Positions 32,945-34,604 of a stretch of 34,604 nucleotides of DNA are shown here, one piece after another. Both the position numbers and the translations under genes were made by a program. How positions within the stretch are numbered: position 1 is the first letter of the stretch; every line of letters begins with the position of its first letter. Source of the DNA: a virus; IMG/VR virus record IMGVR_UViG_3300001681_000003, positions 1 to 34,604 of that record; one strand, written 5' to 3'. The notes beneath the pieces were generated by a model. It saw only the letters and a list, made by a program, of their open reading frames with translations, ran no database searches and had not been told where the DNA came from.

Positions 32945-33295
32945 GTGAGTGCTGCCTTATCAGATAACAGTTTCAAGTTGAAGAAAGTATTAGAAGATTT
33001 GAGAAATTATTTTCCCAGCATAAAATGGAACGCATATTTGAATTCTAATATGATAAGAGGATACTATGGAGAGATACCTTATGAGGCAGATCAGACGCAT
33101 GTGTTACTTACATTCTTCTCTTGTTCCAAAACCTTTGAAGCTTCTCTACGTGGTTACAAAGTTATAGCTAGTGCCTTTGGTATGGATCCAGTAACCGCTA
33201 TAACTAAATTGGAAGATAAGATAAATGATAAACAAAAGATCCTTACGGAAGCAGTTGAAGCGATCACTAAGAAAGGAGTTGATAATAATGAGTGA
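32945..33295 (+). CDS. Hypothetical protein
   Basis: A 116-residue protein from GTG 32945, immediately after the previous TAA, served by AGGAGGAG about 6 bases upstream. It appears to be a mixed alpha/beta protein (SFKLKKVLEDLRNYFPSIKW, HVLLTFFSCSKTFEASLRGY) ending in a charged helix. No catalytic or Cys motif is seen. Its last 8 bases overlap the next gene start. I do not recognise it. Confidence 0.65.
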   Translation: MSAALSDNSFKLKKVLEDLRNYFPSIKWNAYLNSNMIRGYYGEIPYEADQTHVLLTFFSCSKTFEASLRGYKVIASAFGMDPVTAITKLEDKINDKQKILTEAVEAITKKGVDNNE

Positions 33296-33863
33296 AGAAA
33301 TAAAAGGAATGGAAGGAGATCTACTGGTTGAAGAAGCATTAGCTGATGTAGGTATGGCTGCGTTAGTAGCAACAAAGCCGAGAATGAAAAAAAGAAAGTA
33401 TCTAAAGAAGACAGCAGTATTACCTAAAGAGTTAGTAGAAGGTATGCTTATTCAGACTATGACTCAGTTTAATAATGCTATGAACTCTATCTTTCTAATC
33501 TTCTTTGATAAGGAGACAGGAGATAAAGAAAGTTTTAATACACAACAGAAGAAGTTAGATGCTGTAAAGGGTACTCACTATATCTTTATGAGTGAACTAG
33601 AAACTATAGTCCATTGTCTAACACCATACAAAGATGCTAACCTGAATCATAAACATAGAGCAGTTAGAAGGGTAGCAGTAGAAGGACATAAAAGATTAGG
33701 CGAACTAACTGAAGGATTAAAAGAAGCAAAACAGATGAATCATTCATCAGTAAACTCATTAGCAAAAGAGTTATGCCTCTTCACTACAAACTTTCACGTT
33801 ACATTACATCAAGAAACGCCATCGAAAGAACGCCGAAGAGTGGTAAAGGAATACTGTGAGTGA
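33288..33863 (+). CDS. Helical hypothetical protein
   Basis: A 191-residue protein from ATG 33288, chosen because AAGGAG lies just upstream; the longer frame from 33225 lies mostly inside the previous gene. It is nearly all helical, with a basic patch near residues 31-45 (KPRMKKRKYLKKTAVLPKEL) and several His residues near 105-125 (YKDANLNHKHRAVRRVAVEG). It ends in a basic helix. A nucleic-acid-binding or regulatory role is possible from the charge pattern, but no family is recognised. Confidence 0.65.
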   Translation: MSEEIKGMEGDLLVEEALADVGMAALVATKPRMKKRKYLKKTAVLPKELVEGMLIQTMTQFNNAMNSIFLIFFDKETGDKESFNTQQKKLDAVKGTHYIFMSELETIVHCLTPYKDANLNHKHRAVRRVAVEGHKRLGELTEGLKEAKQMNHSSVNSLAKELCLFTTNFHVTLHQETPSKERRRVVKEYCE

Positions 33864-34435
33864 AGAAATGTGGAAGACACGGTAGTAAATACCTAATAGA
33901 TAAGAGTTCTGTATTATGTGCGCATCCAGAATGTATAAAAAGAATAGTGTTAGCTATAGGTAAGAAGAGCACAAGCATAATGAAACTAACACAGATTATT
34001 CAGGACCATCATTCGTTTGATGATATGGTAGGCTATCTTGTTGAGCGATTATTATTAGAAAGAAATGAAGGTAAACCAGTAGTAATTAATCCAACGTTCT
34101 TATGGTTCACACTGAATAGATTTGTAAGAGATGAGATGATACAGATTGCTATTGAAGATGAACTACAACAGATAGTAGAAGACGTACCAGAGAGTTTATG
34201 TGGATGGTATGTTAGGAAGAACGCAATTACTGCTGAACACATACTAATAGGCAGAGACTTATTATCTTTTGTATCAGAGAGATGGGGAGAATCATATGCT
34301 CTGTACTATTCAGGTAAGATTAGTAAGTCAGACCTACTGAAGATAGAAGGCGGAGGGTACAGAAAATTAAAAGGAAAACTGGATAACATACAAGAAGTCT
34401 TCGAGGAAATGTTTGGTGATGGATCCTCCAAATAA
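33860..34435 (+). CDS. Possible sigma-like transcription factor
   Basis: A 191-residue protein from GTG 33860 in a GTGA overlap, with AAAGGA nine bases upstream. The N terminus has a Cys/His set (C4, H7, C20, H22, C25) that may bind zinc. Residues 53-93 (FDDMVGYLVERLLLERN, then TFLWFTLNRFVRDEM) follow the region 2 pattern of sigma factors, where an aromatic W-x-x-x-x-x-R is followed by an acidic DE. Residues 131-185 (RDLLSFVSERWGESYALYYS, KISKSDLLKIEGGGYRKLKG) could be a region 4-like helix-turn-helix. The resemblance is weak but ordered. If right, it could switch on late promoters. Confidence 0.5.
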   Translation: MKKCGRHGSKYLIDKSSVLCAHPECIKRIVLAIGKKSTSIMKLTQIIQDHHSFDDMVGYLVERLLLERNEGKPVVINPTFLWFTLNRFVRDEMIQIAIEDELQQIVEDVPESLCGWYVRKNAITAEHILIGRDLLSFVSERWGESYALYYSGKISKSDLLKIEGGGYRKLKGKLDNIQEVFEEMFGDGSSK

Positions 34436-34458
34436 TATACAAATATAAAATATATTCC

Positions 34459-34487
34459 TTTACATTTGAGACAAAGGTTGTTATAAT
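34459..34487 (+). promoter_or_regulatory. Near-consensus sigma70 promoter
   Basis: TTTACA at 34459-34464 and a perfect TATAAT at 34482-34487 are 17 bases apart. It reads across the contig junction into the first gene. A 10-base palindrome, ATAGTACTAT at 34486-34495, overlaps the -10 and probable start site and could be an operator. This is the best promoter in the window. Confidence 0.8.
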
Positions 34488-34499
34488 AGTACTATAAGA

Positions 34500-34520
34500 A
34501 GTTGGAAATGGACACCAACT
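34500..34520 (+). promoter_or_regulatory. Leader hairpin before first gene
   Basis: AGTTGG at 34500-34505 pairs with CCAACT at 34515-34520 around a 9-base loop. It lies at the 5' end of the transcript from the promoter at 34459 and just before AAGGAG of the first gene. It may protect the mRNA or affect translation. Confidence 0.5.
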
Positions 34521-34604
34521 AAGGAGTTAGAGATATGAATAATGTAGATACAAATGGTATAAGAAATCTGGTTGAGAAGTTGCTTGAAGTAAATGAACTT
34601 AGTT
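34514..34604. repeat. Terminal direct repeat, right copy
   Basis: Exact copy of bases 1-91, including the start of the first gene (ATG at 34535 here). It should be merged with the left copy when the genome is closed; the partial gene at this end is not a second gene. Confidence 0.97.

Noticed and set aside
1-34604. tRNA genes and CRISPR arrays
   Set aside because: I saw no tRNA-like T-arm with cloverleaf pairing in the gaps and no regularly spaced repeats.

Overview
This window looks like a complete tailed-phage genome of the short-tailed (podovirus) type. Bases 34514-34604 repeat bases 1-91 exactly, so the contig closes on itself at about 34.5 kb: either a circular assembly or a genome with terminal redundancy. 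The DNA is AT-rich, densely coded and arranged in long operons with 1-15 base overlaps. Most genes have strong AAGGAG-type ribosome binding sites, which suggests a bacterial host that uses Shine-Dalgarno initiation; the host cannot be named from the sequence.

Layout. (1) 22-1243: small unrecognised genes of the early type, driven across the contig junction by a near-consensus sigma70 promoter at 34459-34487. (2) 1333-3717: a probable small terminase, an unknown gene and the large terminase. (3) 3781-9519: scaffold, HK97-type major capsid protein flanked by two hairpins, a small membrane protein, a Gly/Ala-rich protein, a P22-like portal and a head-tail adaptor. (4) 9519-16481: a 987-residue tail nozzle candidate, a small beta-solenoid protein and two large unknown virion protein candidates. 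(5) 16471-26640: four large coiled-coil or Ala-rich proteins (254, 812, 1348 and 672 residues), probably ejected with the DNA. Among them sit a frameshifted trypsin-like lipoprotein protease and a small membrane/coiled-coil protein. (6) 26645-30236: a holin-like protein, a beta-helix tailspike candidate, a Cys-rich exported protein and small acidic proteins. (7) 30238-31188, minus strand: a short operon with a zinc-finger GIY-YIG endonuclease. It converges with the late operon at a 14-bp inverted repeat that looks like a bidirectional terminator. (8) 31189-32088: a divergent promoter region with a 15-bp perfect inverted repeat, a roughly 330-base stem-loop-rich stretch that may be a structured RNA, and a second GIY-YIG endonuclease. 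(9) 32231-34435: further small genes, ending with a protein that resembles a minimal sigma-like factor.

Packaging and virion genes fill roughly three quarters of the genome. I recognise no DNA polymerase, primase, helicase, integrase, repressor, RNA polymerase or endolysin. Either replication and lysis rest on the host and on unrecognised genes, or these proteins are too divergent to see by eye. The points most worth following are the RNA candidate with its paired promoters, the broken exported protease, the sigma-like protein and the absence of replication genes.
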